From: Okeania sp. SIO1I7
GTDB lineage: Bacteria; Cyanobacteriota; Cyanobacteriia; Cyanobacteriales; Microcoleaceae
Assembly: GCA_010672585.1 (NCBI GenBank)
Contig: JAAHGF010000002.1
Coordinates: 363,043-427,042 of the forward strand
Direction: 5' to 3'
Length of the DNA: 64,000 bases
Shown: positions 27,417 to 36,534 of the stretch, in pieces
How the letters are laid out: the number at the start of each line of letters is the position of its first letter
How positions within the stretch are numbered: the stretch's first letter is position 1
Translations under genes and position numbers: made by a program
The notes under the pieces: generated by a model
What the model saw: only the letters and a program-made list of their open reading frames with translations
Databases searched by the model: none
Told to the model about the DNA's origin: nothing

Positions 27417-27510
27417 GATATGTATCTCTGTAACTAAAACTGCATTTAAGTATTGAAATTGGCTGAATAATTATCAGAAATATTTGATGGTAGTTTAAAA
27501 AATTGTAGAT

Positions 27511-27628
27511 TACAGCACTTTTTAGGATAGTGAGGTACAGTTTATTAATTCTCTGTTGCCTGTTGCTTTCCGGAGTTGTTGCCTAAAGTCCTAAAATTTT
27601 GTACCTCACTAACTCCTAAACTGCTGTA
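27511..27628. mobile_element. 114-bp MITE inserted at TA, with paralogous empty site
   Basis: The element CAGCACTTTTTAGGA..TAGTGAGGTACA ... TGTACCTCACTA..TCCTAAACTGCTG (27513-27626) has about 27-base inverted ends and is flanked by TA on both sides. The duplicated flank of the pseudogene at 26391-26402 has the same surrounding sequence (GTAGATTAACTCCAGAAT) with a single TA and no element. The comparison proves insertion with TA duplication, as in the IS630/Tc1-mariner group. No gene inside. Confidence 0.9.
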
Positions 27629-27689
27629 ACTCCAGAATAGAAAGTTCAAGCTGGTATTTTATTTCTGTGTAGGATATTTAAGATATTTC

Positions 27690-30482
27690 TCAACGTATTA
27701 TATCATCATATAACATATCCTTCCTAACATCATTATTAGCGTAATTCATTATTTCTAATAGCCCTGAATTATCGTAGAACAACCTACATTTATTAATAAA
27801 TTTTTTCAAACTTTGACGATCTTGAAATTTATGGACTATTTCTGTGGCACATTTCATCAAAGACTCCTTTTCTTCCTGAGAAAACTTTTCTGCTTTCTTA
27901 TACAAATTGGTTAACATTAATAATAATGAATCTGCACTTAAACGCCAGTGAATATCTATTAAATTGAGACAATCTGTATTGCTCAATTTTGGCAATACTT
28001 CTTCCGAGTTTAACAAATTCCATAAATTTTCATCAATTGATTTTTGCCGATGCCAGATTTGAGTGATGTACTCTATCAGTTCTCCACTAATTAATTCGAC
28101 AGGGTTATCATTATGTTCATATTTATTTGCCCACTGAATAAACTTGCCTACATATTTATGGTAAGTACCTGTTAGTTCTTCTCGCATTTTTCTCAATGTT
28201 TTACAATTCAGTAATTCCCAAGCTTTACTATCTATAAATTTTTTTTCTACCTCTTTATTCTCCTGGTGATTATTCAATAATTGGAGCCATGTTTCTAGCA
28301 TCTCAACAAGAAAAGCTTCTCCTATAGTTTTATCCAGAAAAATTGTTTGTTTTATTACATTGTCCTTGTAAAGAAATTCTGAAAGTTTTTCCCAATTTAT
28401 CCAAGGATTAGAATTACTATCCATAACTAAGTTGCTGAATATTGAAAATAATTCAACTTTGTCTGGAGATTTATCTGGTTTGTCTGGAGATTTATCTTGA
28501 AAATATTGGGAATTAAACCATTGATAAACTTCCATAAAATTATTTGTCTGAAACTTTGCTCCCTCTTCTACAGGACTTATGCTCTTTTGAATGGCAGATT
28601 CCAATAATGGCAAACTTTGTTCATAAGTTGGTGAGTGTGATTTTAGGCAAGTTAGATAAAGCTCACTAGCTTCATCATTGCTAAGTTTTAAACCATTAGC
28701 AATTTCACGAATATGGAAAATACCTTTCTCTTTTTCCAATAAATATGAATTTAGAGAACCGAGTGTATCAGGAAAATTTTCCTGCCAATATTGTTTTAAA
28801 TTACTTTGTTCAAAAGTTTCTTTATCTAGAAAAGGAAAAAGTCGTTTGATAAACAAATGCTTAAAATTATCCCTCGTAATTTCTCCAACTACTGCTAAAT
28901 CCCATAAATGGAATTTCTCTTTCTCAGAACTAAATATCTTTTCACAACCAATTATTAGCTTTTCCAGTTCTGGATAGTTTTTTGTAGAATTTTCCTGATG
29001 TTCTAGATACTTTATTTGTAATTCAGTGACTATATTTCCAGACTTGTTATACAAATCTTCAACGCTTCCTTGAGAAATGTTTGTTATCAGTTTTAAGCAA
29101 GCATTTTTTAATGCCTGTAAAATATCATCCCTGAGATTTTCATCCACAAAAAATTCTATAAATTGATTTTTAATGAGAATTGCTAAGGAATTAAAAAACT
29201 TGTCATCTTCTTTGATTATCTCTAAAAATTTATCTGGCAAATAACGATAGATTTTACATAGCAGAGTCTTTATTAAGTCGCCATTATTTTCAGGTATTGG
29301 CAATGCTTGCCATAAAAACTCTAAAAGTTCTAAATCTTTACTATCTGGAGTAGATAAATTTTCCCCAAACTTATCCAGAAAACTTTGCACCTTCTCTTCC
29401 ATTCTGGGAATGTACTTGCCCAAAATTTCAATTTTGTCTGGTTCCTCTGCTGGGTAATGAAAAATAAAATCTAGTGATGGATTATTTAACTTCAACCAAC
29501 CATCTACTTCCTGAAATTCCCAAGCTAAATTATCAGAATAATCTTTATTAGTCTTATCAAGGTACTCGCATATAGTAATTAAATTTTTATATCTATCCTT
29601 GTTTGGAGCAATAAAATCTTTAACATATTCGTGGTGTAGATATTCCTCTTTGTCAAACTCATATTTTTTCAAATCTAAGCACACCATATTTTCAGGTAAA
29701 GAACCTATTGAAGAACTATCTAACTTAACTATTATTTGTGCCCAATTGCAATATTTAGGGTCAACCGAACCTATAGCTAAAGATATTTTGTTACGCTCAT
29801 TAGTAGGCAGGAAAAGTAAAAGATTATCTAGAATTTTGAGTGCTAATTTTTTTGCCTTTTGTTCGCCACTAAGCAATAATCTTTTACCATTCAAAATTAC
29901 TGCTAGTCCTTGAAGCAAAATATTTTTCCCATTTTCTGGAAGCCTTTTCCATGTTTCTTTTATTGTATTCTTGACTTTTTCATCTTTACCTTCTTCTACT
30001 GGTAATAGCTCAAGAAAGCTTTCTTTTCCCAAAAGCCAGGAATTTTTCTCAGAACCATAAGGCGTATTAACATCACTGAAACTTGGTATTGCCATATCAC
30101 CTAGAGCTTTTAACAACCAAACAATTCGATTGTTAAACTCAGCTATTTCTGCTTCAGAGACAAAAATATAACGGTGCTGGAAAAATGACCTACTGCCACT
30201 TCTAAAAACGAAACTTTTATCTTTACTAATAGCAGGATAAGCTTGAATAAGTATGATTTTTTTTTCGGGCAAAATCGGAGTATTATTCCTACAAATTCCC
30301 ACAGCTTGAGGATTCTGTTCACCACTTTGGCTGCCCCAAAAAGAATAATTTGTTTCTGCTATATCTAGCAAGTCTGATGAAATATTGTTTAAATTTTCAC
30401 TGTAGGAAACTACACGGTATCCACTTTCATTTCCTACAAATTTACCGTAGATAAACTGGTCAAATTTAGATGCTTGCGACAT
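27690..30482 (-). CDS. Large GTPase-associated (GAP1-like) protein
   Basis: 930 residues, intact. The N-terminus (FDQFIYGKFVGNESGYRVVS, YSENL) resembles the GAP1-N domain of GTPase-associated protein 1, described in comparative studies of NTPase-centred conflict systems; this is from memory and not verified. The next part has beta-rich elements with Phe/Arg/His (FVFRSGSRSFFQHRYIFVSE). Residues from about 170 to the end are an almost all-helical solenoid without P-loop, transmembrane or known catalytic motif. The GTPase gene lies 29 bp upstream on the same strand, so the two are surely co-transcribed and probably work together, with this protein as regulator, scaffold or effector. A degenerate duplicate lies just downstream. 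Low GC and no HIP1 sites suit acquired DNA. Confidence 0.8.
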   Translation of the reverse strand: MSQASKFDQFIYGKFVGNESGYRVVSYSENLNNISSDLLDIAETNYSFWGSQSGEQNPQAVGICRNNTPILPEKKIILIQAYPAISKDKSFVFRSGSRSFFQHRYIFVSEAEIAEFNNRIVWLLKALGDMAIPSFSDVNTPYGSEKNSWLLGKESFLELLPVEEGKDEKVKNTIKETWKRLPENGKNILLQGLAVILNGKRLLLSGEQKAKKLALKILDNLLLFLPTNERNKISLAIGSVDPKYCNWAQIIVKLDSSSIGSLPENMVCLDLKKYEFDKEEYLHHEYVKDFIAPNKDRYKNLITICEYLDKTNKDYSDNLAWEFQEVDGWLKLNNPSLDFIFHYPAEEPDKIEILGKYIPRMEEKVQSFLDKFGENLSTPDSKDLELLEFLWQALPIPENNGDLIKTLLCKIYRYLPDKFLEIIKEDDKFFNSLAILIKNQFIEFFVDENLRDDILQALKNACLKLITNISQGSVEDLYNKSGNIVTELQIKYLEHQENSTKNYPELEKLIIGCEKIFSSEKEKFHLWDLAVVGEITRDNFKHLFIKRLFPFLDKETFEQSNLKQYWQENFPDTLGSLNSYLLEKEKGIFHIREIANGLKLSNDEASELYLTCLKSHSPTYEQSLPLLESAIQKSISPVEEGAKFQTNNFMEVYQWFNSQYFQDKSPDKPDKSPDKVELFSIFSNLVMDSNSNPWINWEKLSEFLYKDNVIKQTIFLDKTIGEAFLVEMLETWLQLLNNHQENKEVEKKFIDSKAWELLNCKTLRKMREELTGTYHKYVGKFIQWANKYEHNDNPVELISGELIEYITQIWHRQKSIDENLWNLLNSEEVLPKLSNTDCLNLIDIHWRLSADSLLLMLTNLYKKAEKFSQEEKESLMKCATEIVHKFQDRQSLKKFINKCRLFYDNSGLLEIMNYANNDVRKDMLYDDIIR

Positions 30483-30511
30483 GATATATATCTCCGTAAC
30501 TAAAATTGTAT

Positions 30512-31624
30512 TTAAGTATTAGAATCTGCTGAAGAATGATCGGGAATATTTGGTGGATATTCCTTAATTCCTTTTATTAGCCATTCAATAGGTGAATACA
30601 TATTTATTGGATTGAAACGTACTTTCGTATCAATTATATATTTGTTTTTAGACTTGTTGAATTTAAACTCCTCTGTATCATTATTTTTATTGCCAAAATT
30701 TTCGACATCTACATCCTCTAGATCGTCTGTCGGAAACATAGGATCTTCTTCAGTTTTGTATGTGTTGTATTTTGGTTTTTCTTCTTTGTTTTCTCTAACA
30801 GGGTATTGTACATTACCCTTACTATCTTTGTGAATTCCAAAAGCAGAAATATAAAAGAACTGACAGCGATTTTCTGAAGTAGGATTTATTTTCAATCTAG
30901 GCCGATCTTTAGAGCCTTCTATTATTATATGAAAATAGTTTTTTAACCATGTCAATTTGGCGTTTGGACCTCTCCCCAAAATATTTAGAAACATCTGTTC
31001 AGCATACTTATCAAGAGATTCACCATAAACTTCTGAGTTATCTATTTTAGTAATCCCAAAAGCTACATACTGCTCTAATCTATTTTTACGACTCTTGATT
31101 CGCATCAGATCAAATAACCTCTTCAGTAAGATATAATAAGACTCATCAAAACTATGTATATCTTCCTCTAAAGGGCTAAGAAGAAATAAAATTCCATGAC
31201 ATTCAAGGAGATAATCAACTACATTCACTTCGCGATTATTTTCTGAGGAAAAGTAATTTTCGGGATCTGTGAAAACTTCTCCAGGAAGGTCAAAAAATGT
31301 TAATTCAATATTCCTATTATCGCTATTTTCAATTGTGTAAGAATATTTACTATATTTCCCTGTTCCTGTGGGATTTACAAATTCTCCTTTCTCCAAAAGC
31401 TTTGTGCCTTCGTAAATATATTTTGCTGTTATTTCGTCAGTTGGTACAAGTCTTCCTTGATCGGATAATTCTTGAGACAACCTAAGCATATAAACAGACT
31501 TTCCTGCTCCTGGAAAACCCCAAATTCCTAAACGAATTTGTGAAGGAATTCGTTGTGGTTTTGGACTCGGTTTATTGACTGGTTCATTGACAGTTTCGTT
31601 TGCTTCTGTATTAAACATAGACAT
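30512..31624 (-). CDS. Ras/TRAFAC-like GTPase, partner of the GAP1-like protein
   Basis: 370 residues. The GTPase core has G1 GFPGAGKS at residues 36-43, G3 DLPGE at 112-116 (after ELTFF), and G4 TKID at 192-195 (GITKIDNS). A Pro-rich N-terminal extension (NEPVNKPSPKPQRIPSQ) precedes it. After the GTPase domain a region with FFYISAFGIHKDSKG could supply the G5 Ser-Ala (SAFG). The end is variable and acidic, with EWLIKGIKEYPPN. No membrane segment. The gene is 29 bp upstream of the 930-residue gene. The pair matches GTPase-GAP1 systems in which a small GTPase is thought to switch a large helical partner. The substrate signal is unknown. Confidence 0.85.
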   Translation of the reverse strand: MSMFNTEANETVNEPVNKPSPKPQRIPSQIRLGIWGFPGAGKSVYMLRLSQELSDQGRLVPTDEITAKYIYEGTKLLEKGEFVNPTGTGKYSKYSYTIENSDNRNIELTFFDLPGEVFTDPENYFSSENNREVNVVDYLLECHGILFLLSPLEEDIHSFDESYYILLKRLFDLMRIKSRKNRLEQYVAFGITKIDNSEVYGESLDKYAEQMFLNILGRGPNAKLTWLKNYFHIIIEGSKDRPRLKINPTSENRCQFFYISAFGIHKDSKGNVQYPVRENKEEKPKYNTYKTEEDPMFPTDDLEDVDVENFGNKNNDTEEFKFNKSKNKYIIDTKVRFNPINMYSPIEWLIKGIKEYPPNIPDHSSADSNT

Positions 31625-31734
31625 AGACGAAATTTACCTCCTGCATAAGTGACTTTATCTGAATCTAAATTTCCAGCAAATTTGACAGTACAGAAAAACT
31701 ATAAATGAACGTTTATAGAACGCCCAAATACTTC

Positions 31735-31917
31735 GTAAGCATTCAGCCGTCAGCTATCAGCCATCAGCCATCAGTTATTGTTTTTTTTAGTTCTAGATAA
31801 AAGCTTCACTAATTGAGTGAGAATTCAATTTTACCCCTAAAAGCTGGCTGAAACAGTCTATATATTAAAATCCCCTCATCAGAGCTGAGAGCTGGCAGCT
31901 AATAGCTGAATGCTTAC
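31735..31917. mobile_element. MITE-like element, GTAAGCATTCAGC family, copy 2
   Basis: It begins GTAAGCATTCAGCCGTCAGC and ends AATAGCTGAATGCTTAC. TCAGCCA/TCAGCTA units at the left face TAGCTGA-type units at the right. It lies between the GTPase operon and the dynamin-like gene, ending 11 bp before the latter's stop codon, and may mark the boundary between two transcription units. Confidence 0.7.
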
Positions 31918-31927
31918 AATACTTCTA

Positions 31928-34093
31928 TTATAATTGCTCTTTACAAGATAAAGCTTCATCTACTAGAGCAAACCATTGTTTCTGTAATTCCTTTTGTTCT
32001 TCTAACTCCTGAAATTGTGACCAAATTTGACTTCGGTTTTTACTTAATAAAATATCCCATTCCTGTTCCACCCCTTTAGCACGGGTAATATGATCTGCAA
32101 ATTCTTCTACCATTGAAACTTTTGTTCGGTTAACAGATACCCCTAGTTTATCCAAAGTTTTTTGACACACTTCAATAGCATTTTGATGGCGCTGTTCAAG
32201 ATTAGTCAAAATATTATCTATATTATCTGGTGTATTAATAGGTTTCATCGGATCGGCAGGTAAAACTTCACTAATTTTTTGCCATACATAGGACTGCATA
32301 AAACCTTTGTACATAATTTCAAAAGATGCAATGAACTGAAACCCTCTTGCTAAATTTGGTAAGTTGTTTGTTTTGGCTAATAACTTTGCAAAAGCCTCCA
32401 AAAAATCTGTATTTTCTGCTTCTACTAAACCTCCTATTCCTAAATTGATAAATATATCAGCCAATTCTGACTTAGTTTGATTATGAGACTCTTTCAAACC
32501 ATCCTCCATTGTCTGAAAATGTTTCAATATACCAGGTCGCATTTGTTGTATTGCTCGGAAATAAGCTCCATCAATTCCTTCCCGTTTTGCCCACATTTCA
32601 ATATCTATAAAATCAGGAATATCTCCTTTCTTTTGACATCTATTAATTACTGCATTAACCTGAGATTTAAAATCCTCATTTGGTTGTGAAAGTTCTGCTC
32701 TTAATTTCTCTCGAAATCCTTCAATACTTTCGTATAGTTTTGGTAAAAACTGTTCTCTCAGTTTCACATATTCAGTCTCAATATCCCCATAACCAGCGAT
32801 CGCCTGCCTTACTTCTGCCAATTTTTCCTCTATCCAACTTTGAAAATTTCTCAAATCTCTCGACGCAGCAGACATATATTGTTTGTCTAAATTTTTCATA
32901 TTTGTTGTCAGATAATCAAGCACTTTTTCCATGACTTGATTTGCCGCCGTTGAATTTTTACAATTAGCTTTCAAACATTGTTTAACATGGATTCCTTTTC
33001 TAGGCATAGTATTCTCAAAATCCAGAGATAACTGTTCATTTTCCCCATCCTGATTTAGTAACATAAAAACCCATTCTTTCAAAGGAAGTTTCTCCTTCAA
33101 AGCTTGAGAAGCTACATCATATAAATTCACATCTTCCTTCCGTAAAAAATCCCCCGTTCCTTTTTTCCCTGGTCTCCGAATCAACAAAATAAAATCAATA
33201 TCTTCCGCCAAAGCTTTAATCATTCTTTCTGTATCGCCCAGTCTAGTATCTCCCAAACCAGGCATATCAACTAAAGCTAATTTTTTCACTCCTACTTGAG
33301 GGAAAGGGCAAAAAATTTCCACCTTTTCTACAGCTAAATGATTGAAAAATTGTGGATTACTTTTAGAATCATAACTTTGGGAAACATATTTTCTTATTTC
33401 ACGTTTTGGAACTTTAATAAAACGCTTTTCCAACTGCAATAAATCAGAATATTTATTTATATGAACATAATAATCCTGCCGTAAATGTTCATAAATAGCC
33501 TCAGCTTTAGCAGGATGCTGAGGATTAATAGACTGAGAAGGAAATGGCAAATTAGCAAATTCATGGAGATTTTTCGGAATATTTTCAAAGCCTAATTATT
33601 GATAATAGGGTGTGATAATCTGTTGAATAAAAGACGATTCAGAGTGAAAATAAACCTTAGCAAAAGTATCCCCTTCGTGATGATAAATATTACTTTGAAC
33701 AGTAGTACAAGGCAAGCGATCGCTACTAGGAATAATCCCTTCATCTTCTTCATCTGTTAGTCCAGCTACATTTTGTAGAAAGGTACTTTTACCTTGACGT
33801 GCTAACCCCACAACACCAATATTAATTGTGTCGCGATTAAGTCTTTGCCAGAGATTTTTCCAGACCTTACGTTCTTGAGAAATTCTGTTTAATATTGTCT
33901 GAAAATCAATTTGATAAAGTTGTTGAACTCCCATCGAAGAAGTAGTTGATAATTTAAGAATTGATTCCTGTAAATCTTTAAGTTTACTTATCTTTAATTC
34001 AAGACAATTGAAATAATCTACAGATTTTTTAGGAATATCTGCACTAGCTTTACGCTTGCGAATAATTTCACTAATTAAGTCTTCTAAAAGCAT
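31928..34093 (-). pseudogene. Dynamin-like GTPase interrupted by in-frame TAA
   Basis: One reading frame of 722 codons contains a single TAA at 33596-33598. The first part (165 residues) has G1 GLARQGKS at 96-103 and the T-containing G2 region (CTTVQSN). Directly after the stop, the same frame continues (LGFENIPKNLHEFANLPFPS) with G3 VDMPGLGDT, a G4-like segment near MLLNQDGEN and a long helical stalk (to EQL at the end), typical of bacterial dynamin-like proteins. The GTP-binding domain is therefore split between G1 and G3. Restart at TTG 33550 would give a protein without a P-loop. Either the gene is dead, the TAA is read through, or the base call is wrong. Dynamin-like GTPases remodel membranes and some act in phage defence. 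Confidence 0.85.
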
Positions 34094-34704
34094 AATTTTT
34101 AACTAATTAAATTTTTTTTGTGTAAGAAGGAAGAAGGAAAAATTTAGTCTAGTAGGAGCGGGTTCCGCGTTAAATTAATGGTGTTAAAAATTATCTGATG
34201 AACCCCCCCACCCCAAGGATATAATGCACACTAAACCGACAGAACTAAAATGGTGCGTTACGACGGATGGTTAAATGCCTTTTACAGTCTAAATTTTAGA
34301 CATCTAACGCACCCTACAAATTTTGCTCCTACAAATTTTATTACCCCTATTCATACCTAATCTCCTAAAAATGTTAGATTAATTTTGTCTTGCTACTTAT
34401 TTATCAGGATAACAATTCAGAAATATGCACTTCAACAGCAAAAATTTTTCAACTTATTCCCTTATATCTTTCTGTACCAGGTAGAATTAATCCAAAGTGG
34501 GGATAGAAATTTTTGAGAATAGGGAGTAGGGAAATTAGGTATAATACTAATGGTGAAAAAAATAATATTATGAATAATAAATGTGATGACAAAGACTTTA
34601 CAAGGGATGTCTTCTTATTCTGACCAATAAATAAGGTTAATAGTCCCCTATTCCAGAAGGTACTGATAACTGATAACTGATAACTGAATTAATGGAGTCT
34701 CGCG
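34094..34704. other. Gap of 610 bp with a foldback, no gene
   Basis: 34252-34316 has GGTGCGTTACG..TCTAACGCACCCTAC arms, a dispersed palindrome. TACTGATAACTGATAACTGA heptamers lie at 34661-34688 just before the start of the next gene. An AATGGAGTCTCGCG stretch gives GGAG as ribosome site for ATG 34705. The promoter for the dynamin-like gene should lie in the first 100 bases. Confidence 0.5.
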
Positions 34705-35322
34705 ATGCCTAAAATAAAAATATTACAGGAAGGTCAATCTTATACTTTTCGGTCTTACTTTGACTTACCTTATGAAGCTGATGAAATCCTAGCAGAGCTA
34801 AATTATTCATTAGTTAAATCTCGTTTATCTTTGCCAAAGACAACAAAAGCATTAGAAAGTTTATCGGAAATACAGAATAAACTAGAGAAGATTTTACCCT
34901 TTGTTAATTTAAGTAATGAAACTGCTAGACGAGAAATTTTAGTCTCTCCAATTTTATTAGAAATTGTTTATTATTGTCATTGTCAGTTAAGAATTGAATA
35001 TCCTCTGAAAGTCAATGATTGGTTGAAAGGTAATTTGGATTATTTATTGCGTTATCGGAATAATTTATTAGTTCTTGAAGCGAAAAATGACGATTTAACT
35101 AGAGGTTTTACTCAGCTAGCTGCCGAGTTAATTGCATTAGCGGAAGTCGAAGAAAACAATATTTTTTATGGCGCAGTAACAATGGGAGATATCTGGCGTT
35201 TTGGTAAATTAAATAAAGCCGAACAACAAATTACACAAGATATCAATTTATTTAGAATCCCAGACGACATAAAAGATTTAGGTAAAGTTTTAGTGGGTAT
35301 TTTAGAAGGAGTAGAAAATTAA
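34705..35322 (+). CDS. PD-(D/E)XK nuclease-like protein
   Basis: 205 residues. The N-terminus (ILQEGQSYTFRSYFDLPYEA) is followed by a helical region. The core has ETARREILVSPILLEIVYYC, then LKGNLDYLLRYRNNLLVLEA and KNDDLTRGFTQLAAELIALA. The arrangement Asp (GNLDYLL), Glu-x-Lys (LEAKND) and a downstream Gln (FTQLAAEL) fits the PD-(D/E)XK nuclease core. No partner methylase or helicase is next to it. It is a family found in many cyanobacteria, often near the region of accessory genes; function unknown. GGAG at 34693 and ATG 34705 give a good start. The heptamer repeat lies just upstream. Confidence 0.8.
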   Translation: MPKIKILQEGQSYTFRSYFDLPYEADEILAELNYSLVKSRLSLPKTTKALESLSEIQNKLEKILPFVNLSNETARREILVSPILLEIVYYCHCQLRIEYPLKVNDWLKGNLDYLLRYRNNLLVLEAKNDDLTRGFTQLAAELIALAEVEENNIFYGAVTMGDIWRFGKLNKAEQQITQDINLFRIPDDIKDLGKVLVGILEGVEN

Positions 35323-35360
35323 AATATTTTAATTATAAAAATTAATATGGCATTTCCCGA

Positions 35361-35436
35361 TGTTATGAGGTAAAACCATCGCGGGCAAGATGCCTATATG
35401 TTATGAGGTAAAACCATCGCGGGCAAGATGCCTATA
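35361..35436. repeat. Tandem 38-bp duplication
   Basis: Two perfect copies of a 38-bp unit starting TGTTATGAGGTAAAACCATC and containing GCGGGCAAGATGCC. A related GCGGGCATCTTGCCCGC hairpin is at about 8347-8363. It is in the gap between the PD-(D/E)XK gene and the Uma2 gene; nothing else is visible in 35323-35647. Confidence 0.85.
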
Positions 35437-35647
35437 AGACTTTACTCTTCATACCTTGTACTTTATTTATCCGAAATTTACTGTATATTATTAATGTTTA
35501 ATTATCATTAACTTCCATAGGGTATTTCAACTTATGAGCAAATAATAAGGTCTCAAGTCTCCTCTTTCAAGGGAATTAAAAAATATTCTATTCAATATTT
35601 AAAACCTCTGACTTTTCTAGGTCATGCTGCGCAAACAACCAGAGGTA

Positions 35648-35680
35648 CTGATAACTGATAACTGATAACTGATAACTGAA
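35648..35680 (+). promoter_or_regulatory. CTGATAA heptamer array abutting the Uma2 start
   Basis: Four CTGATAA units end in CTGAA immediately before ATG 35681. No Shine-Dalgarno sequence fits between the array and the ATG, so the repeat itself forms the translation initiation region. The same arrangement precedes potB (44217-44249) and potC (45394-45433). Confidence 0.75.
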
Positions 35681-36247
35681 ATGATTACTGTATTAAACCT
35701 TAATCCAATTACGAAACTAACTAGAGAAAAATTTGTTCAACTGTGTCAAGCTAATCCTGAATTACAATTAGAAAGAAATCCTCAAAGAGAATTAATTATT
35801 ATGTCCCCTGTAGTTGGTGAAAGTGGTCAAAAAGAAGCTAATTTGATTGTTGATATTAGTCTCTGGAATCGTAAAACTCAGTTAGGAATAGTTTTTAGTT
35901 CTTCTACTATTTTTAGTTTACCAGGAGGAGGCGACCGCTCCCCTGATGTTGCTTGGGTATCTTTAGAAAAATGGGAAAATCTTACTCAACAAGAAAGAGA
36001 AAGTTTTCCTCCTATTTGCCCAGATTTTGTGATTGAATTACGGTCTAAATCTGATAGACTTTCACCTTTACAAGCAAAAATGAGAGAATATTTAGAATCA
36101 GGTTTATTATTAGGTTGGTTAATTAATCCTCAACAAAAACAAGTAGAAATTTATCGTCAAAATCAAGAGGTAGAAATTGTAACTATGCCTATTATTTTAT
36201 CAGGTGAAAATATTTTACCTGGATTAAATGTGATGTTAGATTATTAA
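35681..36247 (+). CDS. Uma2-family (DUF820) PD-(D/E)XK protein
   Basis: 188 residues of the Uma2 family, which is greatly expanded in cyanobacteria. Landmarks are LIIMSPVVGESGQKEANLIV, VFSSSTIFSLPGGGDRSPDV, then AWVSLEKWENLTQQE, CPDFVIELRSKSDRL and KMREYLESGLLLGWLINPQQ. The catalytic Asp (RSPDVAW), Glu (VIELRSKS) and Lys/Ser of the PD-(D/E)XK core are retained. Substrate and role of the family are not established. ATG follows a CTGATAA array with no ordinary ribosome site. A MITE-like element begins five bases after the stop codon. Confidence 0.93.
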   Translation: MITVLNLNPITKLTREKFVQLCQANPELQLERNPQRELIIMSPVVGESGQKEANLIVDISLWNRKTQLGIVFSSSTIFSLPGGGDRSPDVAWVSLEKWENLTQQERESFPPICPDFVIELRSKSDRLSPLQAKMREYLESGLLLGWLINPQQKQVEIYRQNQEVEIVTMPIILSGENILPGLNVMLDY

Positions 36248-36251
36248 TGAA

Positions 36252-36434
36252 GTAAGCATTCAGCTATTAGCTGTCAGCTATCAGCAATAAGACTCTCTCA
36301 TATAGGACAGTGTTTAAATTAACAACTGACTTTAAGTGTAAGGGAGGCAACTTTTGTAGTAAGACAATTCATAAATCTTTTATCCTAAACTAAAAGTAAT
36401 AGCTGATAGCTGACGGCTGACGGCTGAATGCTTA
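36252..36434. mobile_element. MITE-like element, GTAAGCATTCAGC family, copy 3
   Basis: The left end GTAAGCATTCAGCTATTAGC and the right end GACGGCTGAATGCTTA mirror each other. In sequence it is close to the reverse complement of copy 1 (compare AAGTGTAAGGGAGGCAAC..TAGTAAGACAAT with 9785-9815). It separates the Uma2 gene from the GldG-like gene and is the right edge of the accessory insertion. Confidence 0.7.
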
Positions 36435-36534
36435 AATATAAATCATTCATTGTATAAATCCCTAAGTTTCTTTATAATATTGCTTCTTCCTTATTTCCTA
36501 TTCAAGACAATTTACAGATCGAAAAAAAGATAAT

